18,332 nucleotides of DNA, from NCBI GenBank assembly GCA_910588365.1, contig CAJUQS010000146.1, forward strand, positions 1 through 18,332, read 5' to 3'. Below, in pieces: positions 7,102 to 14,716 of this stretch. Each line of letters starts with the position of its first letter. Position 1 is the first letter of the stretch. The translations under genes were made by a program, and so were the position numbers. Under the pieces are notes generated by a model. It saw only the letters and a list, made by a program, of their open reading frames with translations, did not search any database and had not been told where the DNA came from. This DNA comes from an uncultured Oscillospiraceae bacterium. Its GTDB lineage: Bacteria; Bacillota; Clostridia; Oscillospirales; Oscillospiraceae.

Positions 7102-8535
7102 TCAGGAGCGAATGGTCCGGTAGATATCGTTGTAGGCCTCCGCGCTGCGCTTCCAGCTGAAGTCCTCGGACATGCCCGCCTTGCGCAGGTTGGCAAAGGC
7201 GGTGGGGTTGTTGTAGTAGAGATCCACCGCCTGGCGGATGACGTAGAGCATGTCGCCGCTGTTGTAGTCGGCGAAGGTGAAGCCGTTGCCCGCGCCGCAC
7301 CAAGCCTCGTAGGGGTGGACGGTGTCCTTCAGCCCGCCGGTCTCCCGGACGATGGGGACGGTGCCGTAGCGCATGGCGATCATCTGCGCCAGACCGCAGG
7401 GCTCGCTCTTGGAGGGCATCAGCAGCAGATCCGCGCCGGAGTAGATGGCGTTGGCCAGCGCCTCGTTGTAGCCCCGATAGAGCGCCATGCGGCCCTTGTA
7501 CTGGGCCAGCTTCTGCTCAAAGAACTGCTCGTAATTCCAGTCGCCGCTGCCCAGGACCACAAACTGGCAGTTGAGGTCCATGATCTGGTCGAAGACCTTG
7601 CAAATCAGGTCCAGCCCCTTGTGGCCGACCAGGCGGCTGACAATGCCGATGACGGGGACGTCGGGCTCCGCGGCCAGGCCCATCTGCTCCTGGAGGGCGG
7701 CCTTGTTCTTGGCCTTGCCCTTCATGTCCTTGATGCTGTATTTGGCGGCCAGACTCTTGTCCTTGGAGGGATCGTAGCGCTCCATGTCGATGCCGTTGAG
7801 CACGCCGTAAACCTTGCCGGCGTTGCGCTGCATGACGCTCTCCATGCCGTGGGCGAAATAGGCGTAGCGCAGCTCCTGGGCGTAGGTGGGGCTGACGGCG
7901 GTGATGGCGTCGCAGGTCATCAGCGCGCCCTTGAGCAGGTTCACGTCGCCGTCCATGGCGATGGTGCCGTCGGCAAACCAGCCGGGCGCCAGACCGAACA
8001 GGTCTTCCAGCGTCTCCTTGCCATAGCGGCCCTGGTACTCGATATTGTGCACCGTAAAGACAGTCTTGATTCCCCGCACCTCCGGCCAGCGGACGCACTC
8101 GTCCTTGAGATAGATGGGGACCAGGGCGGTCTGCCAGTCGTTGCAGTGGATCACCTCGGGCATGAAGCCCAGGGCGGGCAGCAGGGAGATGATGGCCCGG
8201 GAGAAGAAGCCGAAGCGCTCGCCGTCATCGTAGTGGCCGTAGAGGGCGTCGCGCTTGAAGTAGTACTCGTTGTCAATAAAATACCACGTCACGCCGTCCT
8301 TCTCCAGGCTGAACAGGCCGCAGTAGACCCGCCGCCAGCCCAGGGGGACCTCGATGTTGCAGACGAAGCCGAGCTGGTCCTTCCACTTGTCGCTCACCCG
8401 CTGGTACAGGGGGAGGATGACCTCCACCTCGTTGCCCGCCTTGGCCAGGGCCTGGGGCAGGCTGCCGGCCACGTCAGCCAGTCCGCCGGTTTTGCAGAAG
8501 GGGACGGCCTCGGAAGTGGCAAACAGGATTTTCAT
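7102..8535 (-). CDS. glgA: Glycogen synthase (ADP-glucose)
   Basis: This 477-residue GT5 enzyme transfers glucose from ADP-glucose to growing alpha-1,4 chains. The start MKILFATSEAVPFCKTGGLADV holds the ADP-glucose loop KTGGL with Lys15. In the C-terminal Rossmann domain, PSKSEPCGLAQMIAMRYG contains Glu378, matching the catalytic Glu377 of the E. coli enzyme, which also has 477 residues. The start at 8535 is chosen because AAGGAGG lies just upstream; the longer reading of the frame from 8622 runs through the intergenic hairpin and has no ribosome site. It lies 105 nt after glgD in the minus-strand glg operon, beyond a terminator-like hairpin, so partial read-through is expected. Confidence 0.97.
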   Translation of the reverse strand: MKILFATSEAVPFCKTGGLADVAGSLPQALAKAGNEVEVILPLYQRVSDKWKDQLGFVCNIEVPLGWRRVYCGLFSLEKDGVTWYFIDNEYYFKRDALYGHYDDGERFGFFSRAIISLLPALGFMPEVIHCNDWQTALVPIYLKDECVRWPEVRGIKTVFTVHNIEYQGRYGKETLEDLFGLAPGWFADGTIAMDGDVNLLKGALMTCDAITAVSPTYAQELRYAYFAHGMESVMQRNAGKVYGVLNGIDMERYDPSKDKSLAAKYSIKDMKGKAKNKAALQEQMGLAAEPDVPVIGIVSRLVGHKGLDLICKVFDQIMDLNCQFVVLGSGDWNYEQFFEQKLAQYKGRMALYRGYNEALANAIYSGADLLLMPSKSEPCGLAQMIAMRYGTVPIVRETGGLKDTVHPYEAWCGAGNGFTFADYNSGDMLYVIRQAVDLYYNNPTAFANLRKAGMSEDFSWKRSAEAYNDIYRTIRS

Positions 8536-8582
8536 AGGGAAAACCTCCTTATTGGAATGGAAACAAAATACCCAAGTTGGGC

Positions 8583-8616
8583 ACAGAAAAACAGGAGGGC
8601 GGGCCGGCCGCCCTCC
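8583..8616 (-). terminator. Terminator-like hairpin between glgD and glgA
   Basis: On the minus strand, 9-bp GC-rich arms (8616-8608 and 8602-8594) with a 5-nt loop are followed by TGTTTTTCTG (8592-8583). This has intrinsic terminator form inside the operon. It probably acts as a leaky attenuator lowering glgA and glgP relative to glgBCD. No convincing new promoter is seen before glgA. Confidence 0.6.
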
Positions 8617-8640
8617 TTGCAAGATAGCTTTGCCGCGTTA

Positions 8641-9750
8641 TCAGACCTTGCTGCCCTTGGCGATGACCATGGGGTAGTGGTCGTGGCCCATCAGCGTCCG
8701 GGCGTCCATAATCTCCACAGCCTTGTCGGCGATTACGTGGTGGAGCACCGCGTCCCGGCTGACGGTGACGTCCTGCATCAGGATGCAGTTTTTCACCTCG
8801 GCGCCCTTGGCCACGCTGACGCCGTGGAAGACGATGGAGTTCTCCACCGTTCCCTCGATGGTGCAGCCGTCCGCCACCAGGCAGTTGCAGCAGGTGCCGG
8901 CGGGATCCACGTAGGTGGACGCGTCGTTGCGCTCTTTGGTGTGGACCGGCCGGGCGGCGGGGAAGAGCTCCCGCCGGATGGACGGGTCAAGCAGCTCCAG
9001 GCTGCGCCTGTAGTACTCGTTGAGGCTGCGGATCTGGGCGGCGTAGCCGTCCCAGACGTAGCTCTGGATCTTCAGGGAATCGGCCTTGGCCTGGAGCACC
9101 GCGCCGCGGAAGCTGACCTGGTCGTGGCTCATGCACTCGTCCACCAGCTCCAGCAGCAGCTCCTTGGACAGGATGTAGATCTCCAGGGAGCGGTGGCAGC
9201 CGGTGCGGTCCCGCAGGGGGAAGAGGGTGTCCTTGACCCGTCCGGACTTGTCCAGACGGAAGAAGGTCACGTCGCCCTCGGAGTCCACGCTGCTGGTGCA
9301 CACGGCGGTGATGTCCGCGCCGGAGGCCAGGTGGGCCTGGTAGACGTCCTGAATGGGGATATTGATGATGAGGTCGCTGTCGGCCAGAACCACGTGGCTC
9401 TGCCGGATGTCAGCCAGATAGGAGCGGACGCCGGCCAGGGCCTCCACCTTGCCCCGGGCGCCGTCCAGGCCCCGGGTCTGCTCAAAGGGGGGCAGCAGGC
9501 GCAGGCCCCCGTGCTTGCGGCTCAGGTCCCAGTCCTTGCCGGAGCCCAGGTGGTCCAGCAGGCTCTGGTAGTTGCCGTGGAGCACCACGCCCACGTCGGT
9601 GATGCCGGCGTTGACCATGCTGCTGAGGATGAAGTCGATGATGCGGTAGCGCCCCGCGAAGGGGACGGAAGACGGCGTGCGGCCGGCGGTCAGCTCTCCC
9701 AGGCCGTTGTGCTTCTCGTAGGAGAAGATGATTCCATGCAGTCCTTTCAT
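8641..9750 (-). CDS. glgD: GlgD, ADP-glucose pyrophosphorylase accessory subunit
   Basis: This 369-residue paralogue of GlgC assists it in making ADP-glucose. It keeps the scaffold (VPFAGRYRIIDFILSSMVNAGITDVGVV and a left-handed beta-helix C-terminus). The N-terminal GGQGSRL loop is replaced by SYEKHNGLGE (10-19), and the EKP glucose-1-phosphate motif is absent. This is the usual sign of the low-activity or regulatory GlgD subunit in Firmicutes. ATG 9750 overlaps the glgC stop as ATGA and has AAGGAGG at ideal spacing; a longer in-frame reading to 9849 would overlap glgC by about 100 nt and is rejected. Coupled translation fits a GlgC/GlgD hetero-oligomer. Confidence 0.95.
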   Translation of the reverse strand: MKGLHGIIFSYEKHNGLGELTAGRTPSSVPFAGRYRIIDFILSSMVNAGITDVGVVLHGNYQSLLDHLGSGKDWDLSRKHGGLRLLPPFEQTRGLDGARGKVEALAGVRSYLADIRQSHVVLADSDLIINIPIQDVYQAHLASGADITAVCTSSVDSEGDVTFFRLDKSGRVKDTLFPLRDRTGCHRSLEIYILSKELLLELVDECMSHDQVSFRGAVLQAKADSLKIQSYVWDGYAAQIRSLNEYYRRSLELLDPSIRRELFPAARPVHTKERNDASTYVDPAGTCCNCLVADGCTIEGTVENSIVFHGVSVAKGAEVKNCILMQDVTVSRDAVLHHVIADKAVEIMDARTLMGHDHYPMVIAKGSKV

Positions 9751-10955
9751 CTGGACACCTCCTTGTGATCGCGGTTGAGCATCGAGTTGGGCAGGACCGT
9801 CTCGCCGGCGCTGATAGCGGTGCCGGGGCCCAGAACGGTGACGCCCCACTTCTCGGGATCGCAGTTTTCGGGATTTTCGCCCACTGTGGCGCCGGCCTCC
9901 ACCATGCAGTTCTCGCCCAGGATGGCGTAGCGCACCACAGAGCCCCGGCGGACAGTGACGCCGGGCATCAGCACGGAGTAGGACACCTCGGCGCCCTCCT
10001 CCACCCGTGCGCCGTGGGAGAGCACGGAGTTTTTCACCGTGCCGCCGATCTCACAGCCCTGGGTGACCACGCTGTGCTCCACCAGGGAGCTCTTGCCGAT
10101 GAAGGCGGGGGGCTCGGCGGGCAGACGGGCGTAGATGGGCCAGCTGCTCTCCAGCAGGTCCAGATCGCCGCGGCTGAGCATGTCCATGTTGGCGTCCCAC
10201 AGGCTCTCCAGGGTTCCCACGTCCTTCCAGTAGCCGTCAAAGCGGTAGGCAATCATCTTCTCGCCCGCGCTGAGCATTTTGGGGATGATGTTCTTGCCGA
10301 AGTCGTTGCTGGAGTCGGGATCCGCCTCGTCGTTGATGAGGAATTCCCGCAGCTTCTTCCAGGTGAAGACGTAGATGCCCATGGAGGCCAGGTTGCTCTT
10401 GGGCTGCTTGGGCTTCTCCTGGAACTCCACGATGTTGTCCGCGCTGTCCACAGCCATGATGCCGAAGCGGGACGCCTCGTCCCAGGGCACCTCCAGCACG
10501 GAGATGGTGCAGGCGGCCCCGGCGGCCTTGTGGGACTCCACCATCTTGCCGTAGTTCATCTTGTAGATGTGGTCGCCGGACAGGATCACCACGTACTCCG
10601 GGTCATACATGTCCACAAAGCCGATGTTCTGGTAGATGGCGTTGGCGGTCCCCTTGTACCAGCTGCCCTTCTCCCCCTCCTGCATGTAGGGGGGCAGGAT
10701 ATGGACGCCGCCGTCCAGCCGGTCCAGATCCCAGGGCTGGCCGGAGCCTATGTAGCTGTTGAGCTCCAGGGGCTTGTACTGGGTCAGCACACCCACGGTG
10801 TCGATGCCGGAGTTGGTGCAGTTGGACAGGGGGAAGTCGATGATGCGGTACTTGCCGCCGAAGGGTACGGCGGGCTTGGCCACATCGCTGGTCAGCACGT
10901 ACAGACGGCTGCCCTGCCCTCCTGCCAGGAGCATTGCGATACACTCTTTTTTCAT
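9747..10955 (-). CDS. glgC: Glucose-1-phosphate adenylyltransferase catalytic subunit
   Basis: This 402-residue enzyme makes ADP-glucose from ATP and glucose-1-phosphate, the committed step of glycogen synthesis. The nucleotide loop LAGGQGSRL (10-18) is intact, followed by AKPAVPFGGKYRIIDFPLSN. VVILSGDHIYKMNY carries the catalytic Asp region, and VEFQEKP the sugar-phosphate lysine. The C-terminal third (about 285-375) shows hexapeptide-like repeats of a left-handed beta helix (IGGTVKNSVLSHGARVEEGAEV). The start at 10955 has GAGAGGA about 10 nt upstream and lies 24 nt after glgB. It should carry the activity for the pair with GlgD. The effector sites cannot be judged from sequence alone. Confidence 0.97.
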   Translation of the reverse strand: MKKECIAMLLAGGQGSRLYVLTSDVAKPAVPFGGKYRIIDFPLSNCTNSGIDTVGVLTQYKPLELNSYIGSGQPWDLDRLDGGVHILPPYMQEGEKGSWYKGTANAIYQNIGFVDMYDPEYVVILSGDHIYKMNYGKMVESHKAAGAACTISVLEVPWDEASRFGIMAVDSADNIVEFQEKPKQPKSNLASMGIYVFTWKKLREFLINDEADPDSSNDFGKNIIPKMLSAGEKMIAYRFDGYWKDVGTLESLWDANMDMLSRGDLDLLESSWPIYARLPAEPPAFIGKSSLVEHSVVTQGCEIGGTVKNSVLSHGARVEEGAEVSYSVLMPGVTVRRGSVVRYAILGENCMVEAGATVGENPENCDPEKWGVTVLGPGTAISAGETVLPNSMLNRDHKEVSR

Positions 10956-10979
10956 GGCTTGCTCATCCTCTCTCGTTTT

Positions 10980-13205
10980 TTATTCAGCTGCGGAAGGGTC
11001 CTTCTTCCTGCGGGAAGGGACCTTCTTTTCCGCGGCGGGAGCGGCGGGATCCTTCTTGGCCCTGGGCTTTCTGGTCTTGACGGAGGCGGCGGGAGCGGCC
11101 TCCGCCGGCGCCTCCTTCTTGGCCCTGGGCTTTCTGGTCTTGACCACCACGGCGTCCTCCTGCGCGGGGGCGGGGACGCTCTCGGCCTTCCTGCGGGTGC
11201 GCGCGGCCTTTACCGGAACGGCCTCCGCCTTCACTGTCTCCGCGGCGGCCGCCTTCTTGGCGGAGGGCTTTTTCGTCCCGGTCCCGTCCGCGTCCTTCGC
11301 CTTGGGCTTGGCCCGCAGCTTGCCCTGCCCCTTGAAGAACACGGCGCCGAAGGGCGGGATGCGGATGGCCACGGAGCTCTCCTGGCCGTGGGAGGGGGTC
11401 CAGCTGACCTTGCAGGGGGCGGCGTTCACCGCGCCGGTGCCGCCGTAGACGGCGGCGTCGGAGTTGAACACCTCCACATATTCCTTCACCGGGGGACAGC
11501 CGAAGCGGTAGTCCTCATAGGTGTTGGGGTTGAAGCTGATGGCGCACAGCAGCTCGTTGCCGGCCTTGTCCCGGCGCAGGAAGACCACGATGTTATTCTG
11601 GTTGTCGTCGCTGACCAGCCACTGGAAGCCGTCCCAGCTGTAGTCGTCCTCCCACAGGGCGCTCTCGCTGAGATAGAAGCGGTTGAGATCCCGGATATAC
11701 TGGTGGAGCTGGCGGTTGGGCTCGTTGCTGAGGATGCCCCAGTCCAGCTGGTCCTCGTAGTGCCACTCCTGCTCCGTGCCCAGCTCCACGCCCATGAAGC
11801 TCAGCTTCTTGCCGGGGTGGGCCATGGTGTAGCCGTAGAAGCCCCGCACACCGGCCATCTTCTGCCAGGCGTCGCCGGGCATCTTGCCCAGCACGGAGCC
11901 CTTCATGTGGACCACCTCGTCGTGGCTGAGGGGCAGGACGTAGTTCTCCGAGAAGGCGTAGAACATGGAGAAGGTGATATCCTTGTGGTTGCCCTGGCGG
12001 AACCAGGGGTCCATCTTCAGGTAGTGGCACATGTCGTTCATCCAGCCCATGTTCCACTTCAGGTTGAAGCCCAGGCCGCCCACGTCGGCGGGCTTGGTCA
12101 CCAGGGGCCAGGCGGTGGACTCCTCGGCCACCATCAGCACGTCGGGGTTGACGGTGAAGGCGGTCTTGTTCAGCTCGCGCAGGAAGTCGATGGCCTCCAG
12201 ATGCTCCTTGCCGCCGTGCTGGTTGGGCACCCACTGGCCGTCGGGCCGGTCGTAGTCCAGATACAGCATGGAGGCCACCGCGTCCACCCGGATGCCGTCG
12301 ATGTGGTACTCCCTGAGCCAGAAGGCGGCGGAGGAGAGCAGGAAGCTCTTCACCTCGGGCCGGCCGTAGTCAAACACCCGGGTGCCCCAGGCGGCGTGCT
12401 CGCCCTTGCGCAGGTCGGCGTACTCGTAGCAGGGGCTGCCGTCGAACTCGTAGAGGCCGTGGGCGTCCTTGCAGAAGTGGGAGGGCACCCAGTCGAGGAT
12501 GATGCCGATGCCCTCCTGGTGCATTTTGTCCACGAAGTACATGAAGTCCGCGGGCGTGCCGTAGCGGGAGGTGGGGGCGTAGTACCCGGTGCACTGGTAG
12601 CCCCAGCTGGGGTCGTAGGGGTACTCGGTGATGGGCATCAGCTCGATGAAGTTGAAGCCCATGTCCTTGACGTAGGCGGCAAGCTGGCCGGCCAGATCCC
12701 GGTAGCCGATAAACTCGCCGTTGTCCTGGCGGCGCCAGGAGCCCAGGTGGACCTCGTAAATATTCAGGGGGGCGGTATAGATGGAGGTCTTGCGGCGGTT
12801 TTCCCGCCAGGCCTGGTCGCCCCACTGATAGCCGTCGATGGTGTAGAGCTTGCTGGCGGTGCCGGGGCGGGTTTCGGCGTGGAAGGCGTAGGGGTCGGCC
12901 TTCATGCGCATCTGGCCGTCCGCGCCGGTGACGGCAAACTTGTAGGCGTCGTATGTCGCGCCGCCGGGAATGAAGCGCTCCCAGATGCCGCCGGTAATCT
13001 TGCGCATGGGATGGGCGAGCGCGTCCCAGGAATTGAAATCACCCACTACGGAGACAGCCTGTGCCCGCGGCGCCCAGACGCGGAACATGTAGCCGTCGGT
13101 TCCGTCGTGGGTGACAGCATGGGCACCCATATACTCGTAGGCACTGATCGCTGTTCCCTCGTGGAAGAGGTAGGTATTCAATTCATCTGCTTCTCTGTAG
13201 GGCAT
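10980..13205 (-). CDS. glgB: 1,4-alpha-glucan branching enzyme with Lys/Ala/Pro-rich tail
   Basis: This 741-residue GH13 enzyme introduces alpha-1,6 branches into glycogen. An N-terminal CBM48-like domain (about 20-120) includes YMFRVWAPRAQAVSVVGDFNSWD. The barrel has the nucleophile Asp308 (GIRVDAVASML), acid/base Glu361 (MVAEEST) and Asp429 (LSHDEVV). Their spacings of 53 and 68 equal those of E. coli GlgB (405/458/526). Relative to that enzyme the N-terminus is about 97 residues shorter. The conserved core ends near residue 628. Residues 629-741 form a basic, low-complexity tail with a repeated KTRKPRAKK motif, which is not part of the usual family. I chose ATG 13205 because GGAGG precedes it; an upstream in-frame ATG near 13262 lies in the -10 box. 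It is the first gene of the glg operon. Confidence 0.96.
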   Translation of the reverse strand: MPYREADELNTYLFHEGTAISAYEYMGAHAVTHDGTDGYMFRVWAPRAQAVSVVGDFNSWDALAHPMRKITGGIWERFIPGGATYDAYKFAVTGADGQMRMKADPYAFHAETRPGTASKLYTIDGYQWGDQAWRENRRKTSIYTAPLNIYEVHLGSWRRQDNGEFIGYRDLAGQLAAYVKDMGFNFIELMPITEYPYDPSWGYQCTGYYAPTSRYGTPADFMYFVDKMHQEGIGIILDWVPSHFCKDAHGLYEFDGSPCYEYADLRKGEHAAWGTRVFDYGRPEVKSFLLSSAAFWLREYHIDGIRVDAVASMLYLDYDRPDGQWVPNQHGGKEHLEAIDFLRELNKTAFTVNPDVLMVAEESTAWPLVTKPADVGGLGFNLKWNMGWMNDMCHYLKMDPWFRQGNHKDITFSMFYAFSENYVLPLSHDEVVHMKGSVLGKMPGDAWQKMAGVRGFYGYTMAHPGKKLSFMGVELGTEQEWHYEDQLDWGILSNEPNRQLHQYIRDLNRFYLSESALWEDDYSWDGFQWLVSDDNQNNIVVFLRRDKAGNELLCAISFNPNTYEDYRFGCPPVKEYVEVFNSDAAVYGGTGAVNAAPCKVSWTPSHGQESSVAIRIPPFGAVFFKGQGKLRAKPKAKDADGTGTKKPSAKKAAAAETVKAEAVPVKAARTRRKAESVPAPAQEDAVVVKTRKPRAKKEAPAEAAPAASVKTRKPRAKKDPAAPAAEKKVPSRRKKDPSAAE
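11050..11144 (-). repeat. In-frame 32-bp direct repeat in the glgB tail
   Basis: An exact 32-bp repeat lies at 11050-11081 and 11113-11144, 63 bp (21 codons) apart. It encodes KTRKPRAKK twice in the GlgB tail. Exact identity at the DNA level suggests a recent duplication or slippage and offers a route for length variation between strains. Confidence 0.85.
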
Positions 13206-13262
13206 AATGATCCTCCAATGTGTCAGCCGCTGGAAAAAGCGCCAATGGCTGTATTCTTTCAT

Positions 13263-13292
13263 ATTATACCCCACTTGTCCACCCAGCGTCAA
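13263..13292 (-). promoter_or_regulatory. glg operon promoter
   Basis: On the minus strand, TTGACG (13292-13287) and TATAAT (13268-13263) are spaced by 18 nt, giving a leader of about 50 nt before the glgB ATG. About 35 nt upstream of the -35 is ACAAATAAATTTGT (13327-13340), a small palindrome that might be an operator. No other regulator site is clear. Confidence 0.8.
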
Positions 13293-13401
13293 GGCGGGGT
13301 GCACCAGTTTTTAACAGTAAAAAGTCACAAATAAATTTGTCGGATAACGTGGATTTTGACAAAATTTTACGGCTTCCGGGGATTCGGTCTGGCTATTTTC
13401 T

Positions 13402-13463
13402 CCCAAATCCTCCAAAATGTCCGGTTCCGGCGGGGGAAAGGGGGACATTTTCGATTTTTGGGG
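13402..13463. repeat. Palindrome upstream of yerC promoter
   Basis: AAAATGTCC (13414-13422) and GGACATTTT (13443-13451) form perfect 9-bp arms around 20 nt. Outside them CCCAAATC and GATTTTTGGG can extend the pairing imperfectly to 13402-13463. It lies between the glgB and yerC promoters, 8 nt before the yerC -35. It could be an operator or an untranslated hairpin. The rest of the 325-nt divergent gap holds only the two promoters. Confidence 0.5.
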
Positions 13464-13470
13464 AAAGGTG

Positions 13471-13499
13471 TTTACTTTCACGGGCTGAAGTGTTAAAAT
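13471..13499 (+). promoter_or_regulatory. Promoter of yerC-methyltransferase operon
   Basis: TTTACT (13471-13476) and TAAAAT (13494-13499) are 17 nt apart. A GGAGGAGG ribosome site and the ATG at 13531 follow, leaving a short leader of about 25 nt. Confidence 0.65.
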
Positions 13500-13530
13500 G
13501 GAGGCAGAACCGGAATGGAGGAGGATTCTG

Positions 13531-13854
13531 ATGGCGAGAATTACAAAGAAGGAAAAGAGCGACGGGCTGTACCGGGCCATTCTGACGCTGAAGACCCAGG
13601 AGGAGGTCTATAACTTTTTTCAGGATTTGTGTACGGTCACGGAGCTGCGGGCCATGGAGCAGCGCTTCGAGGTGGCGGTCCTGCTCCGGCGGGGGATGAT
13701 TTACAACGATATCCTGGAGCGGACGGGGGCCTCCAGCGCCACCATCAGCCGGGTCAACCGCTCCCTGGCCTTTGGCCATGGCGGGTACCAGGTGTTTTTT
13801 GACCGCCAGGCGGAGCCCGCGGAGCGGACGCCCGGGACGGAGGAGGGCAAATGA
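13531..13854 (+). CDS. yerC: YerC/YecD family TrpR-related regulator
   Basis: This 107-residue DNA-binding protein belongs to the TrpR-like YerC/YecD family, whose B. subtilis member is about the same length. The helical N-terminal part (YRAILTLKTQEEVYNFFQDL) and TELRAMEQRFEVAVLLRRG (37-55) match the family. The helix-turn-helix is at about 57-79 (IYNDILERTGASSATISRVNRSL). I use ATG 13531, preceded by GGAGGAGG, instead of an in-frame start at 13498 that overlaps the -10 box. The last 20 residues are acidic and not conserved in appearance. The stop overlaps the methyltransferase start as ATGA, so the two are co-translated. The regulon and any ligand are unknown. Confidence 0.9.
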   Translation: MARITKKEKSDGLYRAILTLKTQEEVYNFFQDLCTVTELRAMEQRFEVAVLLRRGMIYNDILERTGASSATISRVNRSLAFGHGGYQVFFDRQAEPAERTPGTEEGK

Positions 13855-14600
13855 GCGCCTACGGGCCGCTGGCGGGCGTCTACGACGCGCTGACCGGCGA
13901 TGTGGGGTACGAGCGGCGGGCGGACTACATTCAGCGGCTGTTTCAGAAGAGCCGCATCCCGGTGCGCACGGTGCTGGATCTGGCCTGCGGCACGGGAGCC
14001 ATGACCTGCCTGCTGGCGGAGCGGGGATACGAGATGATCGCGGTGGACGGCAGTCCGGACATGCTGGCCGCCGCCCGGGAGAAGGCGGCCGGGCTTCGCG
14101 GCGAGCCGCCGGTATTTCTCAACCAGGACATGCAGATGCTGGATTTGTACGGCACGGTGGACGCGGCGGTCTGCTGTCTGGACAGCCTGAACTATCTGAC
14201 CAGCCCCAGGGACGTGCAGAAGACCTTCCAGCGGCTGCATCTGTTCATCTCGCCCGGCGGGCTGCTGGTATTTGACGTCAACAGCGCCGCCAAGCTGGCG
14301 GGACTGGACGGCCAGGTGTTTCTGGACGAGACGGAGGACGTGTACTGCGTGTGGCGGACGGAGTACGAGAAGCGGAGCAGGATCTGTTCCTACTGGATCG
14401 ATCTGTTCACCCGCCGCGGGGACGGCGGATGGGATCGGGCGGGGGAGGAGCACCGCCAGCGGGCCTACGAGGTGGAGGAGCTGCGCGCCTGGCTTCTGGA
14501 GGCCGGCTTCAACCGCATCCGGACCTATGGGGACTGCCGGATGGCGGCCCCCAGGGAGGGGGAGCAGCGGATCTATTTTTCCGCCATACGGGGGAAGTAG
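13851..14600 (+). CDS. Class I SAM-dependent methyltransferase
   Basis: This 249-residue cytosolic protein has the Rossmann-fold methyltransferase pattern. Motif I is VLDLACGTGA (41-50), the acidic end of beta 2 is MIAVDGSPDML (about 62-72), and AVCCLDSLNYL follows the fourth strand. LFISPGGLLVFDVNS is the typical post-motif strand. The C-terminal half carries a tyrosine- and tryptophan-rich sheet found in small-molecule methyltransferases of the ubiE-like group. The substrate cannot be inferred. The ATGA overlap with yerC suggests linked function or simply shared expression. A 7-bp GC hairpin (14617-14635) and palindrome copy 1 follow the stop and may end transcription. Confidence 0.88.
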   Translation: MSAYGPLAGVYDALTGDVGYERRADYIQRLFQKSRIPVRTVLDLACGTGAMTCLLAERGYEMIAVDGSPDMLAAAREKAAGLRGEPPVFLNQDMQMLDLYGTVDAAVCCLDSLNYLTSPRDVQKTFQRLHLFISPGGLLVFDVNSAAKLAGLDGQVFLDETEDVYCVWRTEYEKRSRICSYWIDLFTRRGDGGWDRAGEEHRQRAYEVEELRAWLLEAGFNRIRTYGDCRMAAPREGEQRIYFSAIRGK

Positions 14601-14616
14601 TTTCTGCCGCTTGTAT

Positions 14617-14673
14617 CGGGGGCGCAGAGCCCCCGGGTCCAGCGGTTCCTTTTTGTCCGTACAAAAAGGAACC
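14617..14673 (+). repeat. Palindromic element, copy 1
   Basis: A GC stem (14617-14623 with 14629-14635) is followed by GGTTCCTTTTTGT (14644-14656) pairing perfectly with its complement at 14661-14673, then AAAAA. The layout of GC hairpin, AT-core palindrome and A-run recurs at 15623-15652 (opposite orientation) and 18270-18332. It marks the left end of the inverted-repeat cassette and may also terminate transcription in both directions. Confidence 0.85.
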
Positions 14674-14716
14674 AAAAAGCCGCTTAGGGCTGGGGCGGCC
14701 AAAGGCCACCTAACGC

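Noticed and set aside
4531..9768. A 1745-residue plus-strand open frame opposite the glg genes
   Set aside because: It is antisense to glgP, glgA and glgD, has Val/Leu/His/Gly-rich low-complexity composition, no ribosome site and no domain. It is a product of GC-rich codon use on the other strand.
11050..11144. The paired repeats in the glgB tail as a CRISPR or mobile-element trace
   Set aside because: There are only two copies, in frame, coding for the same peptide, with no spacer regularity or element ends; a protein-repeat duplication explains it.
9765..13334. An 1189-residue plus-strand open frame opposite glgC and glgB
   Set aside because: Same antisense shadow pattern; the minus-strand frames carry all catalytic motifs.
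13356..13384. TTGACA at 13356 as a plus-strand promoter for yerC
   Set aside because: No acceptable -10 box at 15-19 nt downstream; the TTTACT/TAAAAT pair at 13471-13499 is better placed.
13701..14702. Minus-strand 333-residue frame opposite yerC and the methyltransferase
   Set aside because: Antisense to two genes with clear motifs; its N-terminus is translated from the palindromic element.
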